From an uncultured Clostridia bacterium (lineage in GTDB: Bacteria > Bacillota > Clostridia > Christensenellales > UBA1242), in contig CALBOE010000009.1 of assembly GCA_937896905.1 (NCBI GenBank), positions 1 through 64,000 of the forward strand: 64,000 bases of DNA. The letters run 5' to 3'. The position numbers and the translations under genes were made by a program. The notes below the pieces were generated by a model. That model worked only from the letters and a program-made list of their open reading frames with translations, was not told the DNA's origin and did not search any database. This document shows positions 27,947 through 36,736 of this stretch, piece after piece (positions within the stretch are counted from its first letter, which is position 1; every line of letters begins with the position of its first letter).

Positions 27947-29677
27947 TTATAAACTTCTATTTATAATTTCGTCTTTAATTTTTGCTTCAAATTCGGCATA
28001 AGTCATTGTTACTGTATCTTTACTGCCACGAGCACGAACTGCAACCGTTCCTTCTGCCATTTCCTTATCTCCAAGCACCAACACATACGGAGTTTTTTCC
28101 ATAACTGCAGAACGTATTTTTTTGCCAACACTTTCATTGTCGGCATCAACTTCCACCCTAACCCCTGCAAGAGTTAGTTTGTTTGCAATTTCGTTAGCAT
28201 ATTCAGCATTCTTTTCGCTTACAGTTAAAATTTTTGATTGAACTGGGCTTAGCCAAGTTGGGAATGCTCCCGCAAAGTTTTCAATTAAAATGGAAATCAT
28301 TCTTTCCAAACTGCCATAAATAACACGGTGAATCATAATAGGTTCTTTTTCTGTGCCATCGGCATCAATATATTTTAAATTAAAACGTTTTGGAAGCTGC
28401 ATGTCCAATTGAATTGTGCCACATTGCCATTCTCTACCAATGCAATCTTTAACGTGAATATCAATCTTAGGGCCATAGAATGCTCCATCTCCAGCATTAA
28501 TTTTATATTCCAACCCCAAGTGTTTTAATGCGTTTCCAAGTGCGGTTTCTGCTTGCTCCCACTCTTCAACTTCACCAATATGGCTTTCTGGCATTGTAGA
28601 TAGTTCAACCGTGTAGCTTAAGCCAAAAGTTTTGTAAACCTCATCAACCAGTTTCATAACGTTTGTTATTTCGCCTTCAATTTGGTTTGGCGTCATAAAA
28701 ATATGTGCGTCATCTTGCGTGAAGCAACGAACACGAAGAAGTCCACTTAAAGTTCCGCTTGCTTCGTGACGATGAACTTTCCCCAATTCTCCAACACGAA
28801 GAGGAAATTCTTTGTATGAGTGCATATCTTGCATATAATATAACATTCCGCCTGGGCAGTTCATTGGTTTAATGGCAAACGTGTCATCTTCACACTTAAA
28901 GGTGTACATATTTTTTTGATAATGATCCCAGTGCCCAGAGGTTTCCCAAAGCTCTCTATTCATTGCCATTGGAGTTTCAATTTCAATATAGCCCGCTTTT
29001 TGATGAACCTCTCGCCAATATTTAATAAGTTCATTTTTAACGGTTAACCCTTTTGGCATATAGGTTGGCATTCCTTTTGAATAGTCGCTAATAAAGAATA
29101 ATTTTAATTCTTTGCCCAGTTTTCTATGGTCACGCTTTAATGCTTCTTCCATTTGCTGCATATACGCTTTTAAATCTTCTTTGTTCAAAAAACCATACAC
29201 GTAAACACGTGTTAACATTTTGTTCTTTTCGCTTCCACGCCAATATGCCCCACTAACACGATTAATTTTAAAGCTAAATCCACGCAAAAATTTGGTGTTT
29301 TCCACGTGCGGACCACGGCACAAATCGTAAAAATCGTTACCTGTGTGATATACACTTAAAACTGCGCCTTCTGGCAAGTCGTTTATAAGTTCTAACTTAT
29401 AAGGTTCATCTTTAAACATTTCAAGTGCTTGCCTTCTGCTAACTTCGGTGCGAGTGAAATCTTCATTTCTTGCCAAAATTTCTTTCATTTTTTCTTCAAT
29501 TTTAGCAAAATCGTCTGGAGTTATGCTTAAATTGTCGAAATCATAGTAAAACCCATTGTCGATGGCTGGGCCAATGGCAACCTTAACGTTTGGGTATAGT
29601 TCTTTAACCGCCTTTGCCAAAATGTGGCTCATGCTGTGGCGATACATTTCCTGTTTTTGTTCTAATTCTTTTTCCAT
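27947..29677 (-). CDS. thrS: Threonyl-tRNA synthetase lacking the TGS domain
   Basis: 576 residues. It starts directly with the editing domain (HSMSHILAKAV with HxxxH; DFYDLCRGPHV with the Cys and His), then the class II catalytic core. Motif 2 is around RVGELGKVHRHEASGTLSGLLRVR; the zinc ligands are in AIKPMNCPGGM, CIGREWQCGTIQLD-type context and MIHRVIYGSLERMI (motif 3). The anticodon-binding domain is at the C-terminus. The usual N-terminal TGS domain of about 60 residues is missing; AAGGAG precedes the ATG, so the short start is real. Expression is under a T-box leader. Confidence 0.95.
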   Translation of the reverse strand: MEKELEQKQEMYRHSMSHILAKAVKELYPNVKVAIGPAIDNGFYYDFDNLSITPDDFAKIEEKMKEILARNEDFTRTEVSRRQALEMFKDEPYKLELINDLPEGAVLSVYHTGNDFYDLCRGPHVENTKFLRGFSFKINRVSGAYWRGSEKNKMLTRVYVYGFLNKEDLKAYMQQMEEALKRDHRKLGKELKLFFISDYSKGMPTYMPKGLTVKNELIKYWREVHQKAGYIEIETPMAMNRELWETSGHWDHYQKNMYTFKCEDDTFAIKPMNCPGGMLYYMQDMHSYKEFPLRVGELGKVHRHEASGTLSGLLRVRCFTQDDAHIFMTPNQIEGEITNVMKLVDEVYKTFGLSYTVELSTMPESHIGEVEEWEQAETALGNALKHLGLEYKINAGDGAFYGPKIDIHVKDCIGREWQCGTIQLDMQLPKRFNLKYIDADGTEKEPIMIHRVIYGSLERMISILIENFAGAFPTWLSPVQSKILTVSEKNAEYANEIANKLTLAGVRVEVDADNESVGKKIRSAVMEKTPYVLVLGDKEMAEGTVAVRARGSKDTVTMTYAEFEAKIKDEIINRSL

Positions 29678-29725
29678 TTTTTGCTCCTTATTTTTTTGTT
29701 TTTTGGAGCTATTTTAAATTAAAAA

Positions 29726-29927
29726 AACGCCCCAACTGCAAGGGACGATGTTAACCGCGGTTCCACCCTAATTGATGCCAAAGCACCCACTTAATTTTGC
29801 AGGCTTCACCTGCCTTGACCTAAACGGTGGTTTCAAAGTTAAGTGTTTTGCGCCAATCTCAGCCAACAGGCACTCTCTGTAAAAATTAACTTAAAATCTA
29901 CTTGTCCGTAAAATAGTCTATTTAGAT
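29726..29927 (-). promoter_or_regulatory. T-box riboswitch of thrS
   Basis: On the minus strand the leader has the AGAGAG-type Stem I motif near 29875, a likely specifier ACC (Thr) in GAAACCACC near 29827-29835, and the conserved T-box AGGGTGGAACCGCG at about 29755-29770. It ends in a terminator with stem CGTCCC / GGGGCG and seven T (29726-29749). Uncharged tRNA-Thr should stabilise the antiterminator and switch thrS on. The ACC specifier calls for tRNA-Thr(GGT), which is not in this window. Confidence 0.93.
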
Positions 29928-29933
29928 GTATTT

Positions 29934-29962
29934 ATTCTAATACCAATTTATTGGTTTGTCAA
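29934..29962 (-). promoter_or_regulatory. Promoter of the thrS T-box leader
   Basis: TTGACA (29957-29962), 17-bp spacer, TAGAAT (29934-29939). The spacer contains the small palindrome CCAATAAATTGG. Confidence 0.9.
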
Positions 29963-29980
29963 TTATTTTTGTTAATATCT

Positions 29981-30733
29981 TTAATTTTTCATGTAAATTT
30001 TTAGGCGGTTAGAAAAGATGTTGCTTAAAAAACTAACCGCTTCATCTTGCTGATTGCTGTTTAAATAAACATCTATATAGTTTGGGCAACTGTTTAAAAC
30101 ATTTTCAATTAAGTCCACCGCACCATTGCACTCAGCAATTTTTTTAACCTTTGCGTTCTTGTTTTTCATGTTATATATGCTGCAATGCTCGCCATTTATA
30201 ACCACTTTAACTTTGTATATGGTGTTATCCATTGTGTTAACCAAAAAACGAATAACGTCAAGAAATGTTCCCGAACTAAACAAAGTAGCGTTGTCGCTAC
30301 TTAAACTTGCCAAATTGTTCCAATGCTCCTTAAGTGGATTTAGCCGAAATTCTAAAAAACTATCCATAAAAAAGGTTTGATTAAAGTTTAAAATGTTTTT
30401 TAAGGCGGTTTCGTCGGTAGATTTATCGAATAGCGACAAAACTTTAATATAGGCATTAAAAATCAAGGTGTTACAAAGTGGGTTTTTTATTTTTGTTTTT
30501 AAATAATTTGGTTTGTAAACCGTTTCTATGTAGTCCACAACCAAATCCTTTAAAATTGCTTCACACGTGTGTGTGTATATTTCATCAAATGCGAACAAAA
30601 GATAAACAAAATTATTATCACTGTATGTTGTTATAATATTTTTGCAAAAATCAACTTTGGTTTGAAGGTTAGCATGCATAAACTCAATTATGCTTTTATT
30701 TCCTAGTCCTGTTGCCAAGGCTATCTCTCTCAT
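29981..30733 (-). CDS. YtxC-like protein (putative sporulation family)
   Basis: 250 residues, soluble, mostly helical. Block FMDSFLEFRLNPLKEHWNNLA near residue 120 and the position directly upstream of thrS match the YtxC family, which lies beside thrS in Bacillus and many Clostridia and is listed as a putative sporulation protein. The biochemical role is unknown. TAGGGGTAAAT precedes the ATG. The assignment rests on weak similarity plus synteny. Confidence 0.5.
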   Translation of the reverse strand: MREIALATGLGNKSIIEFMHANLQTKVDFCKNIITTYSDNNFVYLLFAFDEIYTHTCEAILKDLVVDYIETVYKPNYLKTKIKNPLCNTLIFNAYIKVLSLFDKSTDETALKNILNFNQTFFMDSFLEFRLNPLKEHWNNLASLSSDNATLFSSGTFLDVIRFLVNTMDNTIYKVKVVINGEHCSIYNMKNKNAKVKKIAECNGAVDLIENVLNSCPNYIDVYLNSNQQDEAVSFLSNIFSNRLKIYMKN

Positions 30734-31044
30734 ATTTACCCCTACCTTATAATATGCAGTAAGTTTAAATTTACTCTTAAAAATTTTAGCAAAAAATAAC
30801 CAAATTTGTTAGGCAAAATTCATAAGTTTAACGCAACAATTTATAAATCATATATTGATTTAAAGCAAATCTCACCAACATTTGCTTTATTAGGAAAATG
30901 TATGTTCTCTTTCTTTTATAGGGTTGGTTGCTACAATTGCGTTAGAGTTTCCAATTTGTCCATATTTAATTTTCGAGCCAGCACTTTTTGCAACCAAGTT
31001 ACTAATAACTGTTGCCCATGCACAAATTATTGGTTTTATATAAC
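30734..31044. other. Intergenic region with a possible gene remnant
   Basis: About 310 bp without a convincing gene. It holds a 9-bp inverted repeat AAAGCAAAT / ATTTGCTTT (30862-30888). On the minus strand, 30890-31043 carries about 50 codons of protein-like sequence with no start codon, ending in TAA. A plus-strand frame of 80 codons here looks like chance. I see no promoter beyond a weak TATTAT near the YtxC-like gene. Confidence 0.5.
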
Positions 31045-31072
31045 CTAAAAAAGAGCAGTTGTGCTCTTTTTA
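31045..31072. terminator. Bidirectional-type terminator after the RsmC-like gene
   Basis: Stem AAAAAGAGCA / TGCTCTTTTT with loop CAAC. T runs exist on both strands. It follows the methyltransferase stop codon directly. Confidence 0.85.
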
Positions 31073-31669
31073 TATTTTAGTACATTTCAAAATATAATAA
31101 CCTTTGTTGCGTTCAATAATGTCGCAATTGTTAAACAATGAAATTAGGTGTTTTTTTAAACTTTCCATTCCATGGTCTTTCCTAATAACCAGCACAAGCG
31201 TGCCATTTGTTTTTAAGTGATTAAAACAACCGTCCATAAGGCTAAAAAGCAGTTTTTTGCCAGTTTTTATTGGCGGATTAGTTATAATGAAGTCATAATC
31301 ATCTTTAATTTCCGAAAACCCATCGCTATAAAACACTTTGGTGCTGTGTTGAACGTTGTTTTTCATCGTGTTTTCTCGGCTTAATTGAACAGCGGTTTTG
31401 TTAATGTCAACCATATCCATGAATAGATTGTATTTTTTTGTTAGGGCTATTCCAATAGTGCCTAAACCACAGCCCAAATCTAGCCCCGTTCCAAAAAGCG
31501 TGCATTTTTTGTTTATTGCTTCCAAAAGCGCCCTTGTGCCATCATCTATTTTGTTTTTAGAAAAAACGCTATCGCAACTGCGAAAGCATAAATCTATTCC
31601 AAAAACACTGTCCTTAAACTCAAAAAAATCGGTGCTTTGGTGTTCTTTATCTATAAAATAATGTTGCAT
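31070..31669 (-). CDS. RsmC-like class I methyltransferase
   Basis: 199 residues. SAM-binding motif I is LDLGCGLGTIGIALTKKY near residue 60, and the catalytic motif IV is NPPIKTGK near residue 131, as in the 16S rRNA guanine-N2 methyltransferases RsmC/YbxB. It is the short single-domain form common in Firmicutes. AAAAGGGGAAT precedes the ATG. Confidence 0.85.
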   Translation of the reverse strand: MQHYFIDKEHQSTDFFEFKDSVFGIDLCFRSCDSVFSKNKIDDGTRALLEAINKKCTLFGTGLDLGCGLGTIGIALTKKYNLFMDMVDINKTAVQLSRENTMKNNVQHSTKVFYSDGFSEIKDDYDFIITNPPIKTGKKLLFSLMDGCFNHLKTNGTLVLVIRKDHGMESLKKHLISLFNNCDIIERNKGYYILKCTKI

Positions 31670-31694
31670 ATTCCCCTTTTCAATTTGCTAAAAA

Positions 31695-31958
31695 CTAAAT
31701 TTCAACATTGGAAACGTAGAATGTGTCTTCAATTGGAAGAGCTATAATAATCATACCAATTAAAAGCAAGCATAATCCAACGATTTTTAGCGTTACATAT
31801 AATCTATCGTTCTTTTCAATTTCGTCCACATTTCTTTTTGCTTGTGTTATGCGTTTTGCAAGCATCATTAAAACACAACCAATAATGGCAACAACTGCTC
31901 CAGTTATAACTGTGTAGCGTAACATAAATTCCAATGGGCTTTCAAATGATAATAACAT
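31695..31958 (-). CDS. Small two-helix membrane protein
   Basis: 87 residues with two membrane segments (about residues 13-33 and 56-76) joined by a charged loop containing KRITQAKRNVDEIEKNDR. Not recognised. GGAAAGGAG precedes the ATG and a strong promoter lies upstream; the gene may lead the RsmC-like gene. Confidence 0.65.
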   Translation of the reverse strand: MLLSFESPLEFMLRYTVITGAVVAIIGCVLMMLAKRITQAKRNVDEIEKNDRLYVTLKIVGLCLLLIGMIIIALPIEDTFYVSNVEI

Positions 31959-31993
31959 ATTATTCTCCTTTCCTTTGCTTGTTATTTACAATA

Positions 31994-32022
31994 AATATAG
32001 CACAACGCCAGGCGCTTGTCAA
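31994..32022 (-). promoter_or_regulatory. Promoter of the small membrane protein gene
   Basis: TTGACA (32017-32022), 17-bp spacer, TATATT (31994-31999). The spacer holds the GC-rich palindrome CGCCTGGCG, unusual in this AT-rich sequence and a possible operator. Confidence 0.85.
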
Positions 32023-32032
32023 TACCCAAAAA

Positions 32033-32584
32033 CTACTTTTTACGTTTGAAAATGCCGCTTAGTTTTGTGTATTTAAACAAATAGAAGGTTTTATATCCAA
32101 CAGCAACAATGCTTGCAAGCATAAGCGCAAACAACATAACAGAAATTATCATTGAATACAGCATTACTAAAGTTAAAGCAACTAAAAGCAACAATTCAAA
32201 TAATACATAACAAAAATCCACGGCTTCAATGAATTCTGGCATTGGCCTATCGAACAAGAAAACCTTATAAGCATTGTATGCCCAAACCAAGCAAATAACA
32301 ATTATAGCAATAGGTTTTGAAATATCGCCCGCAAAGTTAATCATAAAGAAAATTAACAATGTTGTAAAAATTGCAACACTCGCAACTGCATTTATCATCA
32401 TGTGGATTTTATTGTTCTTATCCTTCATTAATTCAAACCATAATTTGGCACAAAATATGCCAAGAACAAAAATGCAAATCGTCCATTTAGGCATTAATAA
32501 ATTTGCAAAAAACACCATTGGCAAAAGTGCAAGTTCAACTGCAAATAATATTTTAACTAGTAAATCATTCTTATTTCTTTCCAT
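32033..32584 (-). CDS. Polytopic membrane protein of unknown function
   Basis: 183 residues with about six hydrophobic segments and a basic C-terminus (FKRKK). No known motif. AGAGGATAGT precedes the ATG and a promoter is visible. It is divergently placed from the ABC transporter operon, so the two could share control. Confidence 0.6.
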   Translation of the reverse strand: MERNKNDLLVKILFAVELALLPMVFFANLLMPKWTICIFVLGIFCAKLWFELMKDKNNKIHMMINAVASVAIFTTLLIFFMINFAGDISKPIAIIVICLVWAYNAYKVFLFDRPMPEFIEAVDFCYVLFELLLLVALTLVMLYSMIISVMLFALMLASIVAVGYKTFYLFKYTKLSGIFKRKK

Positions 32585-32604
32585 ACTATCCTCTTTTCTT
32601 CAAT

Positions 32605-32633
32605 AGAATAGCAAATTAATTGATTTTTGCCAA
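32605..32633 (-). promoter_or_regulatory. Promoter of the 183-residue membrane protein gene
   Basis: TTGGCA (32628-32633), 17-bp spacer, TATTCT (32605-32610). Confidence 0.65.
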
Positions 32634-32657
32634 CTTTTTTACGGGCGAAAACAAATT

Positions 32658-32686
32658 TTAACAAAAAAAACTTTTTTTCATACACT
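32658..32686 (+). promoter_or_regulatory. Likely promoter of the ABC transporter operon
   Basis: TTAACA (32658-32663), 17-bp spacer made of A7-C-T7, TACACT (32681-32686). The match is moderate. Confidence 0.45.
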
Positions 32687-32691
32687 AAAAT

Positions 32692-32725
32692 TATGGAAGC
32701 ATTAAACCACTATAAACCTTCCATA
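32692..32725 (+). promoter_or_regulatory. 5'-end hairpin of the ABC transporter mRNA
   Basis: Perfect 8-bp stem TATGGAAG / CTTCCATA with an 18-nt loop, starting where transcription should start and ending at the AAAGGAG ribosome site. It resembles no known riboswitch and may stabilise the mRNA or modulate translation. Confidence 0.55.
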
Positions 32726-32736
32726 AAGGAGAATGA

Positions 32737-33741
32737 ATGAAAAAACTTTCAATTGTATTGGTAGCATTTTTAAGCGTTTTTTCCGTTTTGCTTACTGGTT
32801 GCGGAAAGAAAGATAATAACACCATAAGAATTAGCGAGGTTACCCACTCTATTTTCTATGCCCCACTTTATGTGGCTATGAATAAGGGATATTTTAAAGA
32901 TGAGGGCCTAAAAATTGAGTTAACCAATGCTGGCGGAAGCGACGCCGCGATGACTGCCTTAATTTCCAAAAATGCCGACGTTGCATTGGTTGGACCAGAA
33001 ACAGTTGTTTACGTAAACAACAACGGAATGGAAAATGCACCTAAAATTTTTGCTCAACTAACCGCTTGCGACGGTTCTTTCCTTGTTGGAAGAACAGATG
33101 AAGGCAGCAATTTTAGTTGGGAACGTTTGCGTGGTAAACACATTATTGGCGGACGCAAAGGCGGAATGCCTGCAATGACCTTACAATATATCCTTGAACA
33201 AAAAGGACTAAAACCTGGTGCAGAATTAGGTGCAAACGTTGACACAATTTTAGACACTTCCATTGCGTTTAACCTAACAGCATCATCATTTGTTGCAGGA
33301 ACTGGGGATTATTGCACAATGTTCGAGCCAACCGCTAGCCAGTGTGTTTTTGACAACACTGGGCACATTGTTGCAGCACTTGGCGACGAAGTTAGCGACG
33401 TTCCATATACCTGTTTCACTGCTACCGACAGTTATATTACAAAAAATGGAGAGAAACTTGAAAAATTTATGCGTGCATTAAAGCGCGGATATAACTACTT
33501 GTTAGTTTCAAGTGACGCAGAAATCATTTCCGCCCTAAAGCCATCATTTTCTGGCACGAGCGACAACTTAATTATAACCCCTGTTAAAAACTATTTGCGA
33601 ATTGGTGCATATGCAAGCAGTTTTGTGTTAAAAGAAAGTTCTTGGAACAATCTTTTAAACATTATAGACAACGCTGGCGAATTAACTGCTCCTGTTGCCT
33701 ATTCTTCAGCAGTAAACAACGAGTTTGCCGTTAAAGTTTAA
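32737..33741 (+). CDS. ABC transporter substrate-binding lipoprotein (NMT1/SsuA-like)
   Basis: 334 residues. A lipoprotein signal with lipobox LTGC (Cys near residue 22) anchors it outside the membrane. The mature part begins TIRISEVTHSIFYAPLYVAMNKGYFKDEGLKIEL, the pattern of the NMT1/THI5-like and SsuA/TauA binding proteins for thiamine precursors, sulfonates, taurine or nitrate. No TPP riboswitch lies upstream, so the substrate stays open. First gene of a three-gene plus-strand operon. Confidence 0.87.
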   Translation: MKKLSIVLVAFLSVFSVLLTGCGKKDNNTIRISEVTHSIFYAPLYVAMNKGYFKDEGLKIELTNAGGSDAAMTALISKNADVALVGPETVVYVNNNGMENAPKIFAQLTACDGSFLVGRTDEGSNFSWERLRGKHIIGGRKGGMPAMTLQYILEQKGLKPGAELGANVDTILDTSIAFNLTASSFVAGTGDYCTMFEPTASQCVFDNTGHIVAALGDEVSDVPYTCFTATDSYITKNGEKLEKFMRALKRGYNYLLVSSDAEIISALKPSFSGTSDNLIITPVKNYLRIGAYASSFVLKESSWNNLLNIIDNAGELTAPVAYSSAVNNEFAVKV

Positions 33742-34517
33742 TGAACAATCTAGTTGAAATTAAAAATTTAAATTTAATCTATCACAGCAAAGATGGCGAA
33801 ACAATGGCTTTAAACAATGTTAATTTAAGCATTAAACCGCAAGAATTTATTGCAATTGTTGGACCATCTGGGTGCGGAAAAACAACAATACTATCCATAA
33901 TTGCTGGGTTGTTGCCAGCCACAAGTGGAACAATTTTGGTTAACGGCAAAGCACCAAACCTTAAGGGTGACTTGTGCGGATATATGTTCCAAAGAGATAA
34001 TTTGTTGCCGTGGCGCACCATTGAAAAAAACATCTATTTTGGTTTAGAAATTAAGCACCAAAATTCCAAAAATCGAAAAGAATATGCAACTAATTTGGCA
34101 AAAAAATATGGACTAAATGAATTCTTAAAAAAACATCCCAGCGAGCTGAGCGGGGGAATGCGACAACGTGTGGCGTTAATTAGAACACTTGCCCTTAAGC
34201 CGGAATTATTGCTTTTAGACGAACCCTTTTCCGCACTAGACTACCAAACAAGGTTAAAGCTTTGCGACGACGTTTTTAGCATTATTAAAAACGAAAAAAA
34301 GACAGCAATTTTGGTCACCCACGACCTGCAAGAAGCAATTAGCATGGCCGATAGGGTTGTGGTTTTAACGCACCGACCGGGGCAAATTAAAGCGGTGCAC
34401 TCTCTTAAATTCAGCGAGAATTTATTGCCCTTTGAACGAAGAAAAACAGAACAAGCCAAAGAAATGTTCGATACAATTTGGCAGGAAATTCAAAATGAAA
34501 ACAAAGAAAATAAATAA
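33741..34517 (+). CDS. ABC transporter ATPase (SsuB/TauB-like)
   Basis: 258 residues. Walker A GPSGCGKTT (near residue 40), Q-loop MFQRDNLLPW, signature LSGGMRQRVAL, Walker B LLLLDEPFSALD and the switch His in LVTHDLQEA. It overlaps the upstream stop as TAATG, showing translational coupling. It powers the import system formed with the neighbouring lipoprotein and permease. Confidence 0.92.
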   Translation: MNNLVEIKNLNLIYHSKDGETMALNNVNLSIKPQEFIAIVGPSGCGKTTILSIIAGLLPATSGTILVNGKAPNLKGDLCGYMFQRDNLLPWRTIEKNIYFGLEIKHQNSKNRKEYATNLAKKYGLNEFLKKHPSELSGGMRQRVALIRTLALKPELLLLDEPFSALDYQTRLKLCDDVFSIIKNEKKTAILVTHDLQEAISMADRVVVLTHRPGQIKAVHSLKFSENLLPFERRKTEQAKEMFDTIWQEIQNENKENK

Positions 34518-35313
34518 ACAATTTAGCAAATCTCACTACGACTATTTGAAAAAATATCGTTTTAAAAAGATTTTAATTGCAATAACTCAAATTGCACTTT
34601 TAGTAGCATTTCTTATATTGTGGGAACTTCTTAGCAAATTTGAAGTTATAAGTTCTTTCTTCTTTTCTAGCCCATCTAAAATTATAAAAACCATTGGTGC
34701 AATGTGGAAAACAGGCGAACTGTGGCACCATGCGTCAATAACTCTTAGCGAAACGTTAATTGGCTTTATAATTGCCACCTCAGTTGGGTTTATTGTTGCA
34801 TTCATTTTGTGGTATAGCACCTTTTTAAGAAAGGTTACAGAGCCATATTTGGTGGTTTTAAACTCGCTTCCTAAAATTGCTCTTGGCCCAATAATCATAA
34901 TCTGGTTTGGTGCCGGAAGCAAAGCCATAATTTTTATGTGCATACTGGTTGTTATAATTGTGACAATAATGAATATTTTAAATTCGTTTACCAGTTGCGA
35001 CCCTCAACTTATTGCTGTTGCCAAATCTTTAAGTGCAAATAAAATGCAAATTTTCTTTAAACTAATTTTGCCAAACTCGCTTAAAGACATTGTTGCCACC
35101 TTAAAAATTAATGTTGGATTAAGCTGGATTGGGTCCATTATGGGCGAATATCTTGTTAGCAAGGCAGGGCTTGGCTATTTGCTAATTTACGGTGGCCAAG
35201 TGTTTAACCTTAACCTTGTTATGACATCTACCCTAGTTCTGTGCGTGCTGGCATCTGGAATGTATTTTGCAGTTGCACTATTCGAACATTTAATGAATAA
35301 GTTTTACGATTAA
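34495..35313 (+). CDS. ABC transporter permease (SsuC/TauC-like)
   Basis: 272 residues from the ATG at 34495, overlapping the ATPase gene by 23 bp. Six predicted membrane helices. The EAA-type coupling loop is around ASKSLSAN-like SCDPQLIAVAKSLSANKMQIFFKLILPNSL near residue 175, the site that docks on the ATPase. AGGAAATT precedes the ATG. Followed by an intrinsic terminator. Confidence 0.9.
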   Translation: MKTKKINKQFSKSHYDYLKKYRFKKILIAITQIALLVAFLILWELLSKFEVISSFFFSSPSKIIKTIGAMWKTGELWHHASITLSETLIGFIIATSVGFIVAFILWYSTFLRKVTEPYLVVLNSLPKIALGPIIIIWFGAGSKAIIFMCILVVIIVTIMNILNSFTSCDPQLIAVAKSLSANKMQIFFKLILPNSLKDIVATLKINVGLSWIGSIMGEYLVSKAGLGYLLIYGGQVFNLNLVMTSTLVLCVLASGMYFAVALFEHLMNKFYD

Positions 35314-35358
35314 TATCGGTTATTATATAAAAGTGTTGTCGTTCACTTAAAGACAAAT

Positions 35359-35397
35359 AAAAAAGAGTGCAGAGGTGCCATCTACGCTCTTTTTTTA
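35359..35397 (+). terminator. Terminator of the ABC transporter operon
   Basis: Stem AAAGAGTG / CGCTCTTT within longer A and T runs, 15-nt loop; T run on the plus strand and also on the minus strand. Confidence 0.85.
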
Positions 35398-35550
35398 TAT
35401 TCATACTTGTTGCAAAAAAACGTGCGACACATTCATAATCTCTTCTCTGTTAAATAGATTTAATTAAATTTTATACAACAGTCTTAACTCATTTGGCGTG
35501 TTAATTGTTTAAAACCTTCACATTGAAATTTACAACTATTAACGCACATA

Positions 35551-35573
35551 AAAAGGCACAATACGTGCCTTAA
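35551..35573 (-). terminator. Terminator of ftsA-ftsZ
   Basis: Stem AAGGCAC / GTGCCTT (35553-35559 with 35565-35571), then TTTTT on the minus strand, directly after the ftsZ stop. Confidence 0.85.
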
Positions 35574-36725
35574 TTATTTTTTCAATTTTCTTAAAAACGG
35601 TGGTAGGTCGTCGTCGCTAATGAATGGTTTTTTTGCGGTTAAAGAAATGTCTTCCACTTGCTCTACTGGTTCTTCCTCGTTTTTATTTTCTTCTGCTGGT
35701 TGAACTTCTTCTTTTTCATAAGGTTTAAACTCATAAGCGCGGTTATCTTTAAATTGTGGCAGATTTAATTCTTCTTCATCATTTTCATTTGAAAAACCTG
35801 TTGCGATAACTGTTATTTCTGTTTCGCCTGTTGTGTCGTTATTAATCCTTGCACCAAAAATAATATTGCAATCTTTATCTGCAACATCTCTAACCAAATC
35901 AACAGCCTCATAAACTTCGCTTAATGTTAAATCTCTGCCACCGGTTATATTAATCAAAATTCCGGTTGCACCCTCTATGCTTGTTTCTAAAAGTTGGCTT
36001 GTTACTGCTTGGCGCACTGCCTCGATTGTTTTATTTGCCCCTCTGCCTTTGCCAATGCCCATGTGCGCAATGCCCTTGTCTTTCATAATTGTTGAAACAT
36101 CAGCAAAGTCTAGGTTAATTAAGCCCGGAACAGAAATTAATTCACTAACACCTTGAATTGCTTGACGAAGAACATCGTCGGCATATCTAAACGCATCTAC
36201 AAACGAAACGTCTTTCTTTAAAATTGTGTATAATTTTTGGTTTGGAATAACCACCAAAGAATCTACATACTTTCTTAATTCCTTAATTCCTTGTTCTGCG
36301 TTTGCCGCTCTTTTTGGCGCTTCAAACTTAAACGGTTTTGTTACAACACCAATGGTTAAAATACCCATTTCTCTTGCAAGTTTTGCAATGACTGGTGCCG
36401 CGCCATTACCTGTGCCCCCACCCAAACCTGCTGTAATAAACAATAGGTTTGTATCTTGAAGCATTTTAACAAGCTCTTCTCTGCTTTCTTCTGCAGCCAA
36501 TCTTCCAATTTCAGAGTTGGCACCGGCTCCAAGCCCTTTTGTTAATTGTGCGCCAATTTGAATAACTTGGTCTGCATTCGACATCATTAAGTCTTGTTTA
36601 TCTGTGTTAACTGCAATAAACTCAGCACCAGTAATTCCTGCTGCAACCATTCTATTAATAGCGTTGTTTCCTCCGCCGCCAACACCCACAACTTTAATTT
36701 TGCAAATATTATCTGCGTATTCCAT
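35574..36725 (-). CDS. ftsZ: Cell division protein FtsZ
   Basis: 383 residues, the tubulin-like GTPase of the division ring. Nucleotide site: VVGVGGGGNNAINRM and the tubulin signature, here GLGGGTGNGAAPVIA. The usual Ser/Thr/Ala at the sixth position of the signature is Asn107. T7 catalytic loop NLDFADV is intact. A linker rich in Glu leads to the C-terminal peptide DDLPPFLRKLKK, which binds FtsA. AAAGGGGG precedes the ATG; ftsA lies 11 bp upstream. No spoIIGA-sigE-sigG follows, unlike typical spore formers. Confidence 0.96.
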   Translation of the reverse strand: MEYADNICKIKVVGVGGGGNNAINRMVAAGITGAEFIAVNTDKQDLMMSNADQVIQIGAQLTKGLGAGANSEIGRLAAEESREELVKMLQDTNLLFITAGLGGGTGNGAAPVIAKLAREMGILTIGVVTKPFKFEAPKRAANAEQGIKELRKYVDSLVVIPNQKLYTILKKDVSFVDAFRYADDVLRQAIQGVSELISVPGLINLDFADVSTIMKDKGIAHMGIGKGRGANKTIEAVRQAVTSQLLETSIEGATGILINITGGRDLTLSEVYEAVDLVRDVADKDCNIIFGARINNDTTGETEITVIATGFSNENDEEELNLPQFKDNRAYEFKPYEKEEVQPAEENKNEEEPVEQVEDISLTAKKPFISDDDLPPFLRKLKK

Positions 36726-36736
36726 AAAATCCCCCT

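Noticed and set aside
30806..31048. Plus-strand 80-codon frame in the intergenic region
   Set aside because: No ribosome site or promoter, composition unlike protein, and it runs into a terminator.
32641..32736. TPP riboswitch ahead of the NMT1-like ABC operon
   Set aside because: The conserved CTGAGA and ACC-CTGAT blocks are absent; only a simple hairpin exists.
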